64,000 nt of DNA from positions 417,633-481,632 of the forward strand of contig NZ_JAGGJU010000003.1 of NCBI RefSeq assembly GCF_017873095.1, written 5' to 3'. Of the stretch, positions 37,327 to 46,796 are shown piece by piece. The stretch is from Heterorhizobium halophytocola (GTDB lineage: Bacteria; Pseudomonadota; Alphaproteobacteria; Rhizobiales; Rhizobiaceae). Position 1 is the first letter of the stretch. Each line of letters begins with the position of its first letter. The notes beneath the pieces are model-generated. The model was not told the origin of the DNA and did no database searches. It worked only from the letters and a program-made list of their open reading frames with translations. The position numbers were made by a program, and so were the translations under genes.

Positions 37327-40185
37327 TTGACTGAGCAAAGCACTCCCGGCGGCGGAAGCTTCCCGTCCGACATTCAGCCGATTTCCATCATGGAGGAAAT
37401 GCAGCGGTCGTATCTCGATTACGCGATGAGCGTTATCGTCAGCCGCGCCCTTCCCGATGTCCGCGACGGCCTCAAGCCCGTGCATCGCCGAATCCTATTC
37501 GGCATGTCGGAGCTGGGCATCGACTGGAACAAGAAATACGTCAAATGCGCACGCGTCACCGGTGACGTGATGGGTAAATACCACCCGCACGGCAATTCGG
37601 CGATCTACGACGCGCTGGCCCGCATGGCGCAGCCGTGGTCACTTCGGCTGCCGCTGATCGATGGACAGGGCAATTTCGGTTCCGTCGATGGCGATCCGCC
37701 GGCTGCCGAGCGCTACACCGAGTGCCGCCTGCAGAAGGCCGCGCACTCGCTGCTGGACGATCTCGACAAGGACACCGTCGATTTCCGCGAAAACTATGAC
37801 GGGACGCTGTCCGAGCCGGTCGTCGTGCCGGCCAAGTTCCCCAACCTTCTGGTCAACGGCGCCGGCGGCATCGCGGTCGGCATGGCCACGAATATCCCGC
37901 CGCACAATCTGGGCGAAGTGATCGACGGTTGCATTGCGCTGATCGACAAGCCGGAGATCGAGCTTGCGGAACTGATGGAGATCATCCCCGGCCCGGATTT
38001 TCCGACCGGTGCGATGATCCTCGGCCGCTCGGGCATCCGCTCGGCCTACGAGACCGGCCGCGGCTCGGTGGTTATGCGTGGCGTGGCCCGTGTCGAGCCG
38101 ATGCGCGGCGACCGCGAGCAGATCATCATCACCGAGATCCCGTATCAGGTGAACAAGGCGACGATGATCGAGAAGATGGCCGAACTGGTGCGCGAGAAGC
38201 GCATCGAGGGCATCTCGGACCTGCGCGACGAATCCGACCGCGAAGGCTACCGCGTCGTCATCGAACTGAAGCGCGACGCCAATGCCGACGTCATCCTGAA
38301 CCAGCTCTACCGCTATACACCGCTGCAGACCTCGTTCGGCTGCAACATGGTGGCGCTGAATGGCGGCAAGCCGGAACAGCTGCAGCTGCTCGACATGCTC
38401 AGGGCCTTCGTCTCGTTCCGCGAGGACGTGGTCAGCCGCCGCACCAAGTTCCTGCTGCGCAAGGCACGCGACCGGGCCCATGTGCTGGTCGGCCTGGCGA
38501 TCGCGGTCGCCAATCTTGATGAGGTCATCAAGCTCATTCGCCATGCGCCGGATCCGGCCACCGCCCGCGAACAGCTGATGGAACGCCGCTGGCCGGCACA
38601 CGACGTCGAAGCGCTGATCCGGCTGATCGACGATCCGCGTCACAAGATCAACGAGGACAACACCTACAATCTTTCCGAGGAACAGGCGCGCGCCATCCTC
38701 GAACTGCGTCTTGCCCGCCTGACGGCCCTTGGCCGCGACGAAATCGACGAGGAACTGAACAAGATCGGGGCAGAGATTTCCGACTATCTCGACATCCTGT
38801 CTTCGCGCCTGCGCATCCAGCAGATCGTCAAGGACGAGATGTCGGCCGTGCGCGATGAATTCGGCACGCCGCGCCGCACCCAGATCATCGAGGGCGGTCC
38901 GGACATGGACGACGAGGATCTGATCGCGCGCGAAGAGATGGTCGTCACCGTCAGCCATGCCGGCTACATCAAGCGTGTGCCGCTCGCCACCTATCGGGCC
39001 CAGCGTCGCGGCGGCAAGGGCCGTTCCGGCATGGCGATGAAGGACGAGGATTTCGCAACCCGCCTGTTCGTTGCCAATACCCATACGCCGGTGCTGTTCT
39101 TCTCCTCGCGCGGTATCGTCTACAAGGAAAAGGTCTGGCGCCTGCCGATCGGCACGCCGACCTCGCGCGGCAAGGCGCTGATCAACATGCTGCCACTCGA
39201 AGCCGGCGAGCGGATCACCTCGATCATGCCGCTGCCCGAGGACGAGGACAGTTGGGCAACGCTCGACGTGATGTTCACCACAACCCGGGGAACGGTGCGC
39301 CGCAACAAGCTGTCCGACTTTGTCCAGGTCAACCGCAACGGCAAGATCGCGATGAAGCTCGATGACGAGGGTGACGCCATCCTCAATGTCGAGACCTGCA
39401 CCGAGCATGACGACGTGCTGCTGACCACCGCGCTCGGCCAGGCGATCCGCTTCTCGGTCGACGATGTCCGCGTGTTTGCCGGCCGCAACTCGATCGGGGT
39501 GCGTGGTGTCTCGATGGCAGACGGCGATCGGATCATCTCGATGACCATCCTCGCCCATGTCGACGCCGAGCCGTGGGAACGGGCCGCCTATCTCAAGCGC
39601 GCTGCTGCCGACCGTCGTGCGGCCGGCGCCGACGAGGACGAGATCGCGCTGGTCGGTGAAGAGGTGGTCGAGGAAGGCCAGCTGAGTGACGAGCGCTATG
39701 AGGAGCTGAAGGCGCGCGAACAGTTCGTGCTGACGGTCTCCGAAAAGGGCTATGGCAAGCGGTCGTCCTCCTATGACTTCCGCACCTCCGGTCGCGGTGG
39801 CAAGGGTATCCGTGCCACCGACACCTCGAAGACGAGCGAGATCGGCGAACTGGTTGCCGCGTTCCCGGTCGAGGAGAAGCACCAGATCATGCTGGTGTCC
39901 AATGCCGGACAGCTGATCCGCGTACCGGTCGACGGCATCCGCTTCGCCAGCCGCGCGACCAAGGGCGTGACGATCTTCTCCACCGCCAAGGACGAGAAGG
40001 TGGTCTCCGTCGAACGCGTCAGCGAGCCGGAGGAAGAGGCCGAAGTGCTGGAAGGCGAGGGGGCCGAGGGCGTCGATGCCGCAACGGACGCGGGTAGTGC
40101 CGCCGACCTGCCGACATCGAGCAGCGAAACCCCTGCCGACGGTGGTCCAGCCGAGGGCGCCGGCGAGGCGCCGACCGAAGAGTGA
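37327..40185 (+). CDS. gyrA: DNA gyrase subunit A
   Basis: GyrA is the DNA-cleaving subunit of gyrase. The 952-residue protein has the winged-helix cleavage domain with active-site Tyr130 ([11 protein letters not shown]. coli Tyr122) and the C-terminal beta-pinwheel opened by the GyrA box QRRGGKG. In the quinolone-determining region [10 protein letters not shown], Ser91 and Asp95 (E. coli Ser83, Asp87) are kept, but residue 90 is Asn where E. coli has Asp82. The pinwheel carries a charged alphaproteobacterial insertion ([20 protein letters not shown]) and a long acidic tail. The start is TTG at 37327. A strong terminator follows. Confidence 0.98.
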   Translation: MTEQSTPGGGSFPSDIQPISIMEEMQRSYLDYAMSVIVSRALPDVRDGLKPVHRRILFGMSELGIDWNKKYVKCARVTGDVMGKYHPHGNSAIYDALARMAQPWSLRLPLIDGQGNFGSVDGDPPAAERYTECRLQKAAHSLLDDLDKDTVDFRENYDGTLSEPVVVPAKFPNLLVNGAGGIAVGMATNIPPHNLGEVIDGCIALIDKPEIELAELMEIIPGPDFPTGAMILGRSGIRSAYETGRGSVVMRGVARVEPMRGDREQIIITEIPYQVNKATMIEKMAELVREKRIEGISDLRDESDREGYRVVIELKRDANADVILNQLYRYTPLQTSFGCNMVALNGGKPEQLQLLDMLRAFVSFREDVVSRRTKFLLRKARDRAHVLVGLAIAVANLDEVIKLIRHAPDPATAREQLMERRWPAHDVEALIRLIDDPRHKINEDNTYNLSEEQARAILELRLARLTALGRDEIDEELNKIGAEISDYLDILSSRLRIQQIVKDEMSAVRDEFGTPRRTQIIEGGPDMDDEDLIAREEMVVTVSHAGYIKRVPLATYRAQRRGGKGRSGMAMKDEDFATRLFVANTHTPVLFFSSRGIVYKEKVWRLPIGTPTSRGKALINMLPLEAGERITSIMPLPEDEDSWATLDVMFTTTRGTVRRNKLSDFVQVNRNGKIAMKLDDEGDAILNVETCTEHDDVLLTTALGQAIRFSVDDVRVFAGRNSIGVRGVSMADGDRIISMTILAHVDAEPWERAAYLKRAAADRRAAGADEDEIALVGEEVVEEGQLSDERYEELKAREQFVLTVSEKGYGKRSSSYDFRTSGRGGKGIRATDTSKTSEIGELVAAFPVEEKHQIMLVSNAGQLIRVPVDGIRFASRATKGVTIFSTAKDEKVVSVERVSEPEEEAEVLEGEGAEGVDAATDAGSAADLPTSSSETPADGGPAEGAGEAPTEE

Positions 40186-40275
40186 TCGGGCGGCGGGTTA
40201 ACGCCCGCCGCATGTTCCTCGCGGATCCTTGCCCATCCGGGGCTGTTCATCGTAGCACGGCCCCAAATGATCGCA

Positions 40276-40322
40276 CGAAAAACGCCGCCTTGCGTGATGC
40301 AAAGGGCGGCGTTTTTCGTTGG
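40276..40322 (+). terminator. Rho-independent terminator of gyrA
   Basis: A 14-bp stem (40276-40289 with 40305-40318) ends in GTTTTTCGTT on the plus strand, 90 bp after the gyrA stop. The A-run on the left side means it can also act on the minus strand, downstream of the small genes at 40433-40762. Confidence 0.85.
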
Positions 40323-40432
40323 GGATGTCTTCGGATCGATAGGATATCGCGGGGCCGGAGGCTACGGTGACCGGGGCTTCTCAAGTAAAAGACGCAAAAA
40401 CCTGACTATCTACTTCTAACGGCTGGTTTGCC

Positions 40433-40567
40433 TCAGAAAAGCTCGCGGCGATGGGCCATCGACTTGATGTCCTCGTTTTCGCGCTGCATCAACGAAACGC
40501 TGGAGGCGACGGTCAGGACGAACATGCCGCTGATCAGCGCTGCAAGAATGGTCAGAATTGCAAACAT
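40433..40567 (-). CDS. Single-helix membrane microprotein with ENED motif (44 aa)
   Basis: An intact 44-codon minus-strand frame. The peptide begins MFAILTILAALISGMFVLTV, one hydrophobic helix over about residues 2-25, then a polar tail VSLMQRENEDIKSMAHR ending RRELF. GGGAG lies 11 bases before the ATG. It is the downstream member of a pair with the gene at 40610-40762; both have an N-terminal helix followed by the tetrapeptide ENED. The function is unknown. The pair lies between gyrA and coaD and would share a transcript read towards the gyrA terminator. Confidence 0.6.
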   Translation of the reverse strand: MFAILTILAALISGMFVLTVASSVSLMQRENEDIKSMAHRRELF

Positions 40568-40609
40568 ACTCGGGAGTCTCCCGTAAAGTGGCGGTTTAAG
40601 CTAAGCCGC

Positions 40610-40762
40610 TCAGTGTCCAAAGCTGTGGTAGCGAGCGCTGATCGGCGGTCCGTAGAAGGTCGCCTGATCCTCGTTTTCCATGTAGAAGCCGACGGAGGTT
40701 GCCAGCATCGCGGTCATGGTCATCATCCAAAGCAAGTTGATCACGGTTACCTTGTTGAGCAT
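40610..40762 (-). CDS. Single-helix membrane microprotein with ENED motif (50 aa)
   Basis: An intact 50-codon minus-strand frame preceded by AAGAGGTG six bases before the ATG, the best ribosome-binding site of the small frames here. The peptide is MLNKVTVINLLWMMTMTAML then ATSVGFYMENEDQATFYG and a His-containing tail ending HSFGH. The hydrophobic helix covers about residues 6-26. It shares the helix-then-ENED layout with the 44-residue peptide 43 bp downstream, suggesting an old tandem duplication. Its function is unknown. It is too short for most gene callers. Confidence 0.65.
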   Translation of the reverse strand: MLNKVTVINLLWMMTMTAMLATSVGFYMENEDQATFYGPPISARYHSFGH

Positions 40763-41187
40763 TGTATTCACCTCTTAGAAATCCCTCTCTCGACCCATTT
40801 AATCGCTGGGGCAACATTTTGTTCCCTATGGAGCGAAAAAGGTGGAAAAAAGGCCGAAAAATCGGCAAGCGATTCTTTCTGTTGAAAAAAAACGGCAGTC
40901 AGAGCCGGGACTGATCGAGACAATCGGTTATGGCATGAGCCAGTCTTTCCAAGACGAGGGACGCAACGGCAGCGGCTATAGCAAGAACAGCGAGCATGGC
41001 AATTCTCTTTTTGGGGTTATCCGGCGTCTCTTACCGATCGCTGCCATTATGGTGAACGGCGATGACGAGAGGCTGAACCCTTTGTTCATCTGGCGTTCAT
41101 CCTGATGGCCCGAAGCTCGGGTCTCGAAAGCCGCTTGCGGTCGGCTGCGGTCCATGACAAAAGGCGTGAAACATTAATCGGCTGACC
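40763..41187. other. Intergenic region, 425 bp, between the microproteins and coaD
   Basis: The stretch probably holds the minus-strand promoter of the microprotein pair (next to 40763) and the plus-strand promoter of coaD. A 32-codon minus frame at 40899-40997 encodes a hydrophobic peptide (MLAVLAIAAAVASLVLERL) but lacks a clear ribosome-binding site, and an 87-codon plus frame at 40842 looks random. Neither was accepted. Confidence 0.5.
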
Positions 41188-41682
41188 ATGACGACTGCAT
41201 TTTATCCGGGCTCTTTCGATCCGTTGACGAACGGCCACCTGGACGTGCTGCTCCAGGCCCTGAATGTCGCCGACAGGCTGATCGTCGGTATCGGCACCCA
41301 TCCGGGCAAGGCGCCGCTGTTCTCCTACGCGGAGAGGGCCGAGCTCATTCGTCGGTCTCTGGCGGCGGCACTGCCGGAACGCGGCGGCGATATTGCGGTC
41401 GTTGCCTTCGACGGTCTGGCGGTGGATGCCGCGCGGGAGGCGGGCGCGAGGCTTCTGGTCCGCGGCCTGCGCGATGGCTCCGATCTTGACTACGAGATGC
41501 AGATGGCCGGCATGAACCAGCAACTGGCGCCGGACATCCAGACCATCTTTCTGCCGGCGGGCACGGCCTCGCGGCCCATTACCGCCACATTGGTCCGGCA
41601 GATCGCCTCCATGGGAGGCGATGTGCGGGCATTCGTCCCGACCGTCGTTTTGGACGCCTTGAAAACCAAGCTCGAACAATGA
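41188..41682 (+). CDS. coaD: Pantetheine-phosphate adenylyltransferase
   Basis: CoaD transfers AMP from ATP to 4'-phosphopantetheine, the penultimate step of coenzyme A synthesis. The 164-residue protein has the nucleotidyltransferase motif [15 protein letters not shown] with TNGH at residues 14-17, [19 protein letters not shown] in the substrate site, and the ISSS-like C-terminal motif in a changed form ([19 protein letters not shown]). The start at 41188 gives the normal N-terminus. It overlaps no gene; ppiA starts 26 bp later, so the two are probably co-transcribed. Confidence 0.97.
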   Translation: MTTAFYPGSFDPLTNGHLDVLLQALNVADRLIVGIGTHPGKAPLFSYAERAELIRRSLAAALPERGGDIAVVAFDGLAVDAAREAGARLLVRGLRDGSDLDYEMQMAGMNQQLAPDIQTIFLPAGTASRPITATLVRQIASMGGDVRAFVPTVVLDALKTKLEQ

Positions 41683-41708
41683 GCTCTGTTTTAAAACTGG
41701 GAGCACCC

Positions 41709-42278
41709 ATGAAACTCATCGCTCTTGCCTTTGCCGGCCTGCTCGGTCTGGCCAGCCTGTCGACACAGGCTGTCGCCGCCGAAGACGACTACCTCACCAT
41801 CCAGCTGAAGGACGGCCCCGTCGTCGTCCAGCTTCTGCCGGACGTGGCGCCGAAGACGGTTGCCCGCGTCAAGGATCTTGCCAAGAAGGGCGAATACGAC
41901 AATGTCGCCTTTCACCGCGTCATCGAGGGCTTCATGGCCCAGACCGGTGACGTCGAATTCGGCGACATGAAGGACGGCTATGACGCCCAGCGCGCCGGCA
42001 CCGGCGGTTCCGACCAGCCCGATCTGCCCGCCGAGTTCTCCAGCGTTCCCTTCGAGCGCGGCACGCTCGGTATGGCGCGCGCCCAGGATCCGAACTCCGG
42101 CAATTCGCAGTTCTTCATCATGTTTGCCGATGGCAGCTTCCTGAACGGGCAGTATACCGTGTTCGGCAAGGTCATTTCCGGCATGGAATACGTCGACAAG
42201 ATCAAGCGCGGCGAAGGCGGCAATGGCGAGGTCAACGACCCCGACCGGATGATCAAGGTCACCGTCGGCCGCAAGTAA
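41709..42278 (+). CDS. ppiA: Periplasmic cyclophilin-type peptidyl-prolyl isomerase
   Basis: A 189-residue cyclophilin with a signal peptide (MKLIALAFAGLLGLASLSTQ, cut near AVAAED), so it acts on proline bonds in the periplasm. The catalytic block is FHRVIEGFMAQTGDVEFGD, followed by the LGMARAQDPNSGNSQFFIMF core. Both are diagnostic. The ATG at 41709 follows TGGGAG; the short upstream extension is rejected because it precedes the signal peptide. It is followed after 69 bp by the cytoplasmic paralogue, an arrangement common in rhizobia. Confidence 0.95.
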   Translation: MKLIALAFAGLLGLASLSTQAVAAEDDYLTIQLKDGPVVVQLLPDVAPKTVARVKDLAKKGEYDNVAFHRVIEGFMAQTGDVEFGDMKDGYDAQRAGTGGSDQPDLPAEFSSVPFERGTLGMARAQDPNSGNSQFFIMFADGSFLNGQYTVFGKVISGMEYVDKIKRGEGGNGEVNDPDRMIKVTVGRK

Positions 42279-42347
42279 CAATAGACACGCTTTTATAGAG
42301 AGTGGGGCAAACGGGGGCGTTTGGCCCGAGAAGAAGGAGAAACACCC

Positions 42348-42857
42348 ATGGCCGAGATCAAGGATCCGGAAAACACCATCCTGATGGAAACCACCAAGGG
42401 CAATGTCGTCATCCAGCTGTTGCCGGAAGTCGCGCCCGAGCACGTGGCCCGCATCAAGGAACTGACCCGCGAAGGCGCCTATGACGGCGTCGTCTTCCAC
42501 CGCGTGATCCCCGACTTCATGGCCCAGACGGGCGACGTCAAGTTCGGCAAGAAGGGTGGCGACAGCTTCAACCCGGGTCGTGCCGGCATGGGCGGCTCCG
42601 ACAAGCCGGACCTGAAGGCTGAATTTTCGGCAACGTCGCATATTCGCGGCACCTGCTCGATGGCCCGCTCGCAGAGCCCGAACTCGGCCAATTCGCAGTT
42701 CTTCATCTGCTTTACCGATGCGCCCTGGCTGAACAAGCAGTATTCGGTCTGGGGCCAGGTCGCCGAAGGCATGGACGTTATCGACCAGATCAAGAAGGGT
42801 GAGCCGGTCACCGATCCCGACTCGATCGTCTCGATGAAGGTTGCCGCCGACGCCTAA
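42348..42857 (+). CDS. ppiB: Cytoplasmic cyclophilin-type peptidyl-prolyl isomerase
   Basis: A 169-residue cyclophilin without a signal peptide. The catalytic block FHRVIPDFMAQTGDVKFGK and the CSMARSQSPNSANSQFFICF core align closely with the periplasmic copy just upstream, so the pair arose by duplication with loss or gain of the export signal. The ATG at 42348 follows AAGAAGGAGA. A terminator hairpin begins 16 bp after the stop, closing the coaD-ppiA-ppiB unit. Confidence 0.95.
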   Translation: MAEIKDPENTILMETTKGNVVIQLLPEVAPEHVARIKELTREGAYDGVVFHRVIPDFMAQTGDVKFGKKGGDSFNPGRAGMGGSDKPDLKAEFSATSHIRGTCSMARSQSPNSANSQFFICFTDAPWLNKQYSVWGQVAEGMDVIDQIKKGEPVTDPDSIVSMKVAADA

Positions 42858-42872
42858 GCCGGTTATTGGACG

Positions 42873-42914
42873 AGCCCGCCCGGTGTCTTGAAGGACGCGG
42901 GGCGGGCTTTTTTG
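42873..42914 (+). terminator. Rho-independent terminator between ppiB and queA
   Basis: AGCCCGCCC (42873-42881) pairs with GGGCGGGCT (42900-42908) and is followed by a run of T (TTTTTTTG). It sits only 18-24 bases before the queA start, leaving little room for a queA promoter. Confidence 0.8.
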
Positions 42915-42931
42915 TTTTCTGATGGATCTCC

Positions 42932-44014
42932 ATGCGCGTCGACCTCTTCGATTTCGACCTTCCCGAGGACAGCATTGCGCTGCGACCCGCAAGCCCGCGC
43001 GATCATGCGCGGTTGCTCGTCGTCAGGCCGGACGGTGAGCCGCAGCTGGAAGACCGGCAGGTTTTCGACCTTGTCGACTTCCTGCAGCCGGGCGACGCGC
43101 TGGTGTTCAACGACACGCGGGTGATCCCCGCGCAGCTCGAGGGCGTGCGCCTGCGCGACGGAGCAGAACGGACCGCCGTTTCCGCCACGCTCCACATGCG
43201 CACTGCCGCCGATCGCTGGAAGGCGTTCGCAAGGCCCGGCAAGCGGATCAAGGCGGGGGACCGGATCGCGTTCGGCGAGGCCAATGGCGCATGCCTCGAC
43301 GGCGCGCTGATGGCGACAGTCGCAGAAAAGGGCGAGGCGGGCGAGATCGATCTTGCCTTCGACCTTTCCGGCCCGGAGCTCGACCGGGCGATCGCCATCG
43401 TCGGCCACATCCCGCTGCCTCCTTATATTGCCGCCAAGCGACCGGAAGACGCGCAGGATCGGGCCGACTACCAGACGATCTACGCGCGGCAGGAGGGGGC
43501 TGTCGCCGCGCCGACGGCCGGCCTGCACTTCACCCCCGACCTGTTTGAAAAACTCGACGCCGCCGGCATCGAGCGCCATTTCGTCACGCTTCATGTGGGC
43601 GCCGGCACCTTTCTGCCGGTCAAGGCCGACGACACCGACGATCACAAGATGCATCTGGAAATCGGCCATGTGACGCCCGAGAACGCCGAGCGGCTGAATA
43701 CGGTGAAGGCGCGGGGCGGCCGCATTGTCTGCGTCGGCACCACCTCGCTCAGGCTGATCGAAAGTGCGGCCGACGACGACGGCACGATCCGGCCCTTTGC
43801 CGGCCCGACCGGCATCTTCATCACGCCCGGCTACCGCTTCAAGGCGGTGGATCTGCTGATGACCAATTTCCACCTGCCGAAGTCGACGCTGATGATGCTC
43901 GTCTCGGCCTTTGCCGGCCTGGAGACGATGCGCACCGCCTATGCCCATGCGATCGCCACCGGCTACCGTTTCTATTCCTACGGCGATTCCAGCCTGCTTT
44001 TCCGGAAAGCGTGA
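42932..44014 (+). CDS. queA: S-adenosylmethionine:tRNA ribosyltransferase-isomerase
   Basis: QueA builds the cyclopentene ring of queuosine from S-adenosylmethionine on tRNA already carrying preQ1. The 360-residue protein begins [20 protein letters not shown] and has the family blocks [25 protein letters not shown], the [21 protein letters not shown] motif, and [19 protein letters not shown]. It is one base upstream of tgt, so the last two tRNA-modification genes are co-transcribed, though tgt acts first in the pathway. The start lies just after a terminator hairpin with only weak ribosome-binding sequence. Confidence 0.96.
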   Translation: MRVDLFDFDLPEDSIALRPASPRDHARLLVVRPDGEPQLEDRQVFDLVDFLQPGDALVFNDTRVIPAQLEGVRLRDGAERTAVSATLHMRTAADRWKAFARPGKRIKAGDRIAFGEANGACLDGALMATVAEKGEAGEIDLAFDLSGPELDRAIAIVGHIPLPPYIAAKRPEDAQDRADYQTIYARQEGAVAAPTAGLHFTPDLFEKLDAAGIERHFVTLHVGAGTFLPVKADDTDDHKMHLEIGHVTPENAERLNTVKARGGRIVCVGTTSLRLIESAADDDGTIRPFAGPTGIFITPGYRFKAVDLLMTNFHLPKSTLMMLVSAFAGLETMRTAYAHAIATGYRFYSYGDSSLLFRKA

Positions 44015-44015
44015 G

Positions 44016-45146
44016 ATGCACGAGAACTTCCAGTTCACCCTGAAAGCCACTTCCGGAAAGGCCCGGCTCGGCGAAGTGTCCATGCCGCGCGGCACTATCC
44101 GCACGCCGGCCTTCATGCCGGTCGGCACGGTGGGCACGGTCAAGGCGATGTATCTCGACCAGGTGCGCGAGCTGGGCGCCGACATCATTCTCGGCAACAC
44201 CTACCACCTGATGCTGCGCCCCGGCGCCGAGCGCGTCGCCCGTCTCGGCGGCCTGCACGAGCTGATCCGCTGGCCGCATCCGATCTTGACCGACAGTGGC
44301 GGCTTCCAGGTCATGTCGCTGTCGGGGCTTCGCAAGCTCGACGAGCAGGGCGTGACCTTCAAGAGCCATATCGACGGCTCGACCCATCACATGTCGCCGG
44401 AGCGCTCGATCGAGATCCAGGGCCTGCTCGGCTCCGACATCCAGATGCAGCTCGACGAATGCGTCGCCCTGCCGTCGGAGCGCAAGGAGATTGAGCGAGC
44501 CATGGAGATGTCGCTGCGCTGGGCCGAGCGCTGCCGCGTCGCCTTCGGCGAACAGCCGGGCAAGGCGATGTTCGGCATCGTCCAGGGCGGCGATCAGCCG
44601 GACCTGCGCATCCGCTCGGCGGAAGGCCTGACCCAGCTCGACCTCAAGGGCTATGCCGTCGGCGGGCTGGCTGTCGGCGAACCGCAGCATGTCATGTTGG
44701 AAATGCTCGACGTCACGCTGCCGGCGCTACCCACCGGAAAGCCGCGCTATCTGATGGGCGTCGGGACACCGGACGATATCCTGAAATCGGTCGCCTGCGG
44801 CATCGACATGTTCGACTGCGTGATGCCGACCCGTTCGGGCCGTCACGGTCTGGCGTTCACCCGCCGCGGCAAGGTCAATATCCGCAATGCCCGCCACGCC
44901 GAGGACATGCGTCCGCTCGACGCGCAGTCGAACTGCCCGGCAAGCCGCGATTATTCCCGCGCCTATCTGCACCATCTCGTGCGCGCCAACGAGGCGCTTG
45001 GCGGCATGCTGCTCTCCTGGCACAATCTGGCCTATTACCAGGAACTGATGCAGGGCATCCGCAAGGCGCTGGAGGAAGGCCGGTTCGAGGACTTCATGGC
45101 CGAGACCCAGGAGATGTGGGCACGCGGCGACATCGATCCGCTATAA
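44016..45146 (+). CDS. tgt: tRNA-guanine transglycosylase
   Basis: Tgt swaps guanine 34 for preQ1 in GUN-anticodon tRNAs. The 376-residue protein has [20 protein letters not shown] with the general-acid Asp and the nucleophile-bearing [19 protein letters not shown]. The structural zinc site is unusual: in bacterial Tgt it is C-x-C-x2-C...H, but here residues 305, 307, 310 are Ser, Cys, Ser ([11 protein letters not shown]) while the His336 ligand remains. The ATG at 44016 lies one base after queA. Queuosine synthesis genes are otherwise not in the window. The fold and catalytic residues look intact. Confidence 0.95.
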   Translation: MHENFQFTLKATSGKARLGEVSMPRGTIRTPAFMPVGTVGTVKAMYLDQVRELGADIILGNTYHLMLRPGAERVARLGGLHELIRWPHPILTDSGGFQVMSLSGLRKLDEQGVTFKSHIDGSTHHMSPERSIEIQGLLGSDIQMQLDECVALPSERKEIERAMEMSLRWAERCRVAFGEQPGKAMFGIVQGGDQPDLRIRSAEGLTQLDLKGYAVGGLAVGEPQHVMLEMLDVTLPALPTGKPRYLMGVGTPDDILKSVACGIDMFDCVMPTRSGRHGLAFTRRGKVNIRNARHAEDMRPLDAQSNCPASRDYSRAYLHHLVRANEALGGMLLSWHNLAYYQELMQGIRKALEEGRFEDFMAETQEMWARGDIDPL

Positions 45147-45176
45147 GCGGACAACAGTTTGCCGGGCAGGGCAGGG

Positions 45177-45791
45177 ATGAGCGACAGCGACGACGACACT
45201 GCGCGGACCGATACCGCCGATGACGGGACGCCCGGCGCCGAGGTGCCCGATGCGCCGGCCGGTCCGACACCACGCATGCTTGCCTGGGCGCGCAATTCGG
45301 CCGCCTGGCGCATTTCGCGCAAGATGATGACCGAGCGTGAACTGTCGGACGCGGTGTCGCGCAAGGCGCGGCAGAAATTCGAGGACATACCGGAAGAGCA
45401 TGTGGCGCTGCTCGCCTGCGCCGCCGTCGATTTCGGCCGGATGGCCGGTGCCATCGACGATGCCAACTATGCCGAGGTCAAGACTCGCTCGCTGACCGGC
45501 AGCGGCCGTTCCAGGCGCATGATCGCCCGCAAGCTCGCCGAAAAGGGTGTCGGGCAGGAATTGATCGCCGAGACGCTTGTCGACGCCGACGACACGGATG
45601 CCGCGATCATCTTCGCCCGCAAGCGTGCCTTCGGACCGTTTCGCAAGGTCGAGCCCGACCAAAAGCGCATGACCAAGGAACTGTCGGCCTTTGCCCGTAA
45701 CGGCTTCTCGCTGGCGCTCGCCCGGCATGTGCTGGAGATGGACCGCGACGAGGCGGAGGAACAACTGCTCGGCCGCCACAGGCTGCTGTGA
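45177..45791 (+). CDS. recX: RecX family regulatory protein
   Basis: RecX modulates RecA filaments. The 204-residue protein is helical, with an acidic N-terminal tail (SDSDDDTARTDTADDG) absent from short RecX proteins, then the three-repeat RecX core: RISRKMMTERELSDAVSRKA, KTRSLTGSGRSRRMIARKLA and MTKELSAFARNGFSLALARH with the last helix. Residues in the second repeat (LAEKGVGQELIAETL) are typical. The ATG at 45177 is chosen; an earlier in-frame TTG at 45159 is possible. recA is not adjacent; the gene lies 30 bp after tgt. Confidence 0.85.
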   Translation: MSDSDDDTARTDTADDGTPGAEVPDAPAGPTPRMLAWARNSAAWRISRKMMTERELSDAVSRKARQKFEDIPEEHVALLACAAVDFGRMAGAIDDANYAEVKTRSLTGSGRSRRMIARKLAEKGVGQELIAETLVDADDTDAAIIFARKRAFGPFRKVEPDQKRMTKELSAFARNGFSLALARHVLEMDRDEAEEQLLGRHRLL

Positions 45792-45814
45792 TCGCGCTTG
45801 TCTGATCTCCGGCT

Positions 45815-46198
45815 CTATTGCGGGGTCTGCGGAACGCCATCGGCAAGCGCGTAATAGTCGCCCTTGTCGGCGACGAAGATGTGGAGCGCGAGCGTGGTGC
45901 CGGTCGGGGCATCGAAGGCGCCCATCGCCACCGAGATCCAGTCGCGGGCCGGGTCGAACAACAGATGCGCGCCGCAGGTGGTGCAGAAACCGCGCCGGAC
46001 CTTGCCCGACGATTGGTACCAGGTGAGATTGTCTTGGCCCTCGATCGTCAGAGAAACCTTCGCGACTTCGGTGGCGGCATCATAATGGCCGGTAAGCTTG
46101 CGACACCGGGTGCAGTGGCAGGCGACGGGATCCTTGAAATCACCTTCGACCTCGAAGCGGACGGCGCCACAGAGACAGGATCCTTTCGGCATGCGCAT
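45815..46198 (-). CDS. GFA family (glutathione-dependent formaldehyde-activating enzyme-like) zinc protein
   Basis: A 127-residue protein with the GFA/CENP-V cysteine pattern: CLC at 8-10, CHCTRC at 27-32 and CTTC at 72-75, which bind two zinc ions. The fold is that of Gfa, which condenses formaldehyde with glutathione, but many family members lack that activity and the role here is open. The start can be the Met at 46198 or at 46192. The gene is convergent with recX. Confidence 0.9.
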   Translation of the reverse strand: MRMPKGSCLCGAVRFEVEGDFKDPVACHCTRCRKLTGHYDAATEVAKVSLTIEGQDNLTWYQSSGKVRRGFCTTCGAHLLFDPARDWISVAMGAFDAPTGTTLALHIFVADKGDYYALADGVPQTPQ

Positions 46199-46255
46199 CT
46201 CCGTGACATATCCGCAGGGGGGCTAACCCTTGAGGCAGGATGGGAAACCGCCACC

Positions 46256-46537
46256 TTACATGGCAGCGCTGGCCTTGGCGCGATTATAGTTCGCTGCTTC
46301 GGCCGCCTGGCGCTCGCCGGCCGCAGCTTGGGCGAGACCCCCATCCTTGAATTCCAGCGCATCCATCAGCGCGCGCAGGATTTCGTTTCGCAGCCGGCAG
46401 GCGCTGCGGGCCGTCAATTGCTTGTCCATCCACTGGCCGGCATGAACCAGATTCATGCCTTCCTTGAGGACGATTTGCTCTGCCCGGGACAGGGCCCAGA
46501 TCTCCAGTTCGTCTGGCTGCATCGGCGTTAAATCCAT
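46256..46537 (-). CDS. Hypothetical helical protein (93 aa)
   Basis: A 93-residue protein, mostly helical and without cysteines beyond one, of no recognised family. It begins MDLTPMQPDELEIWALSRAE, continues IVLKEGMNLVHAGQWMDKQL and RNEILRALMDALEF, and ends in an Ala/Glu-rich helix. The frame is open further upstream; the ATG at 46537 gives a plausible start. Conservation in related genomes would decide whether it is real. It shares the strand of the GFA gene 58 bp downstream. Confidence 0.55.
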   Translation of the reverse strand: MDLTPMQPDELEIWALSRAEQIVLKEGMNLVHAGQWMDKQLTARSACRLRNEILRALMDALEFKDGGLAQAAAGERQAAEAANYNRAKASAAM

Positions 46538-46796
46538 CGTGTTGCCATAATGGAGCTTAAGTCGATTCGATGAGCCGTTCCACAAGTTTTAAGTAGCACA
46601 GTACATATTAGTGCGTGGTTCGCAGATCTGGTCCGACATTCGCCATGATGGCGCCGGGCTTCTGCCTTGAGCCCGGCAAAGACTTGCCGAAAGCGTGGCC
46701 AATTCTGGGCGGGCGTGTCGGCGGCGCTGCAGTTACGCCGATAGGTTGCCGGTGCGGCCCACTTGGATATACCTGCCGGGACCGGCGAAAAGACTG

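Noticed and set aside
40899..40997. 32-codon hydrophobic minus-strand frame near coaD
   Set aside because: Peptide looks membrane-like, but the start lacks a clear ribosome-binding site and it does not share the ENED motif of the accepted pair.
46653..46677. Eight-bp hairpin in the gap between the DUF4864 gene and the 93-residue gene
   Set aside because: No T-run on either strand at a useful distance; not enough to call a terminator.
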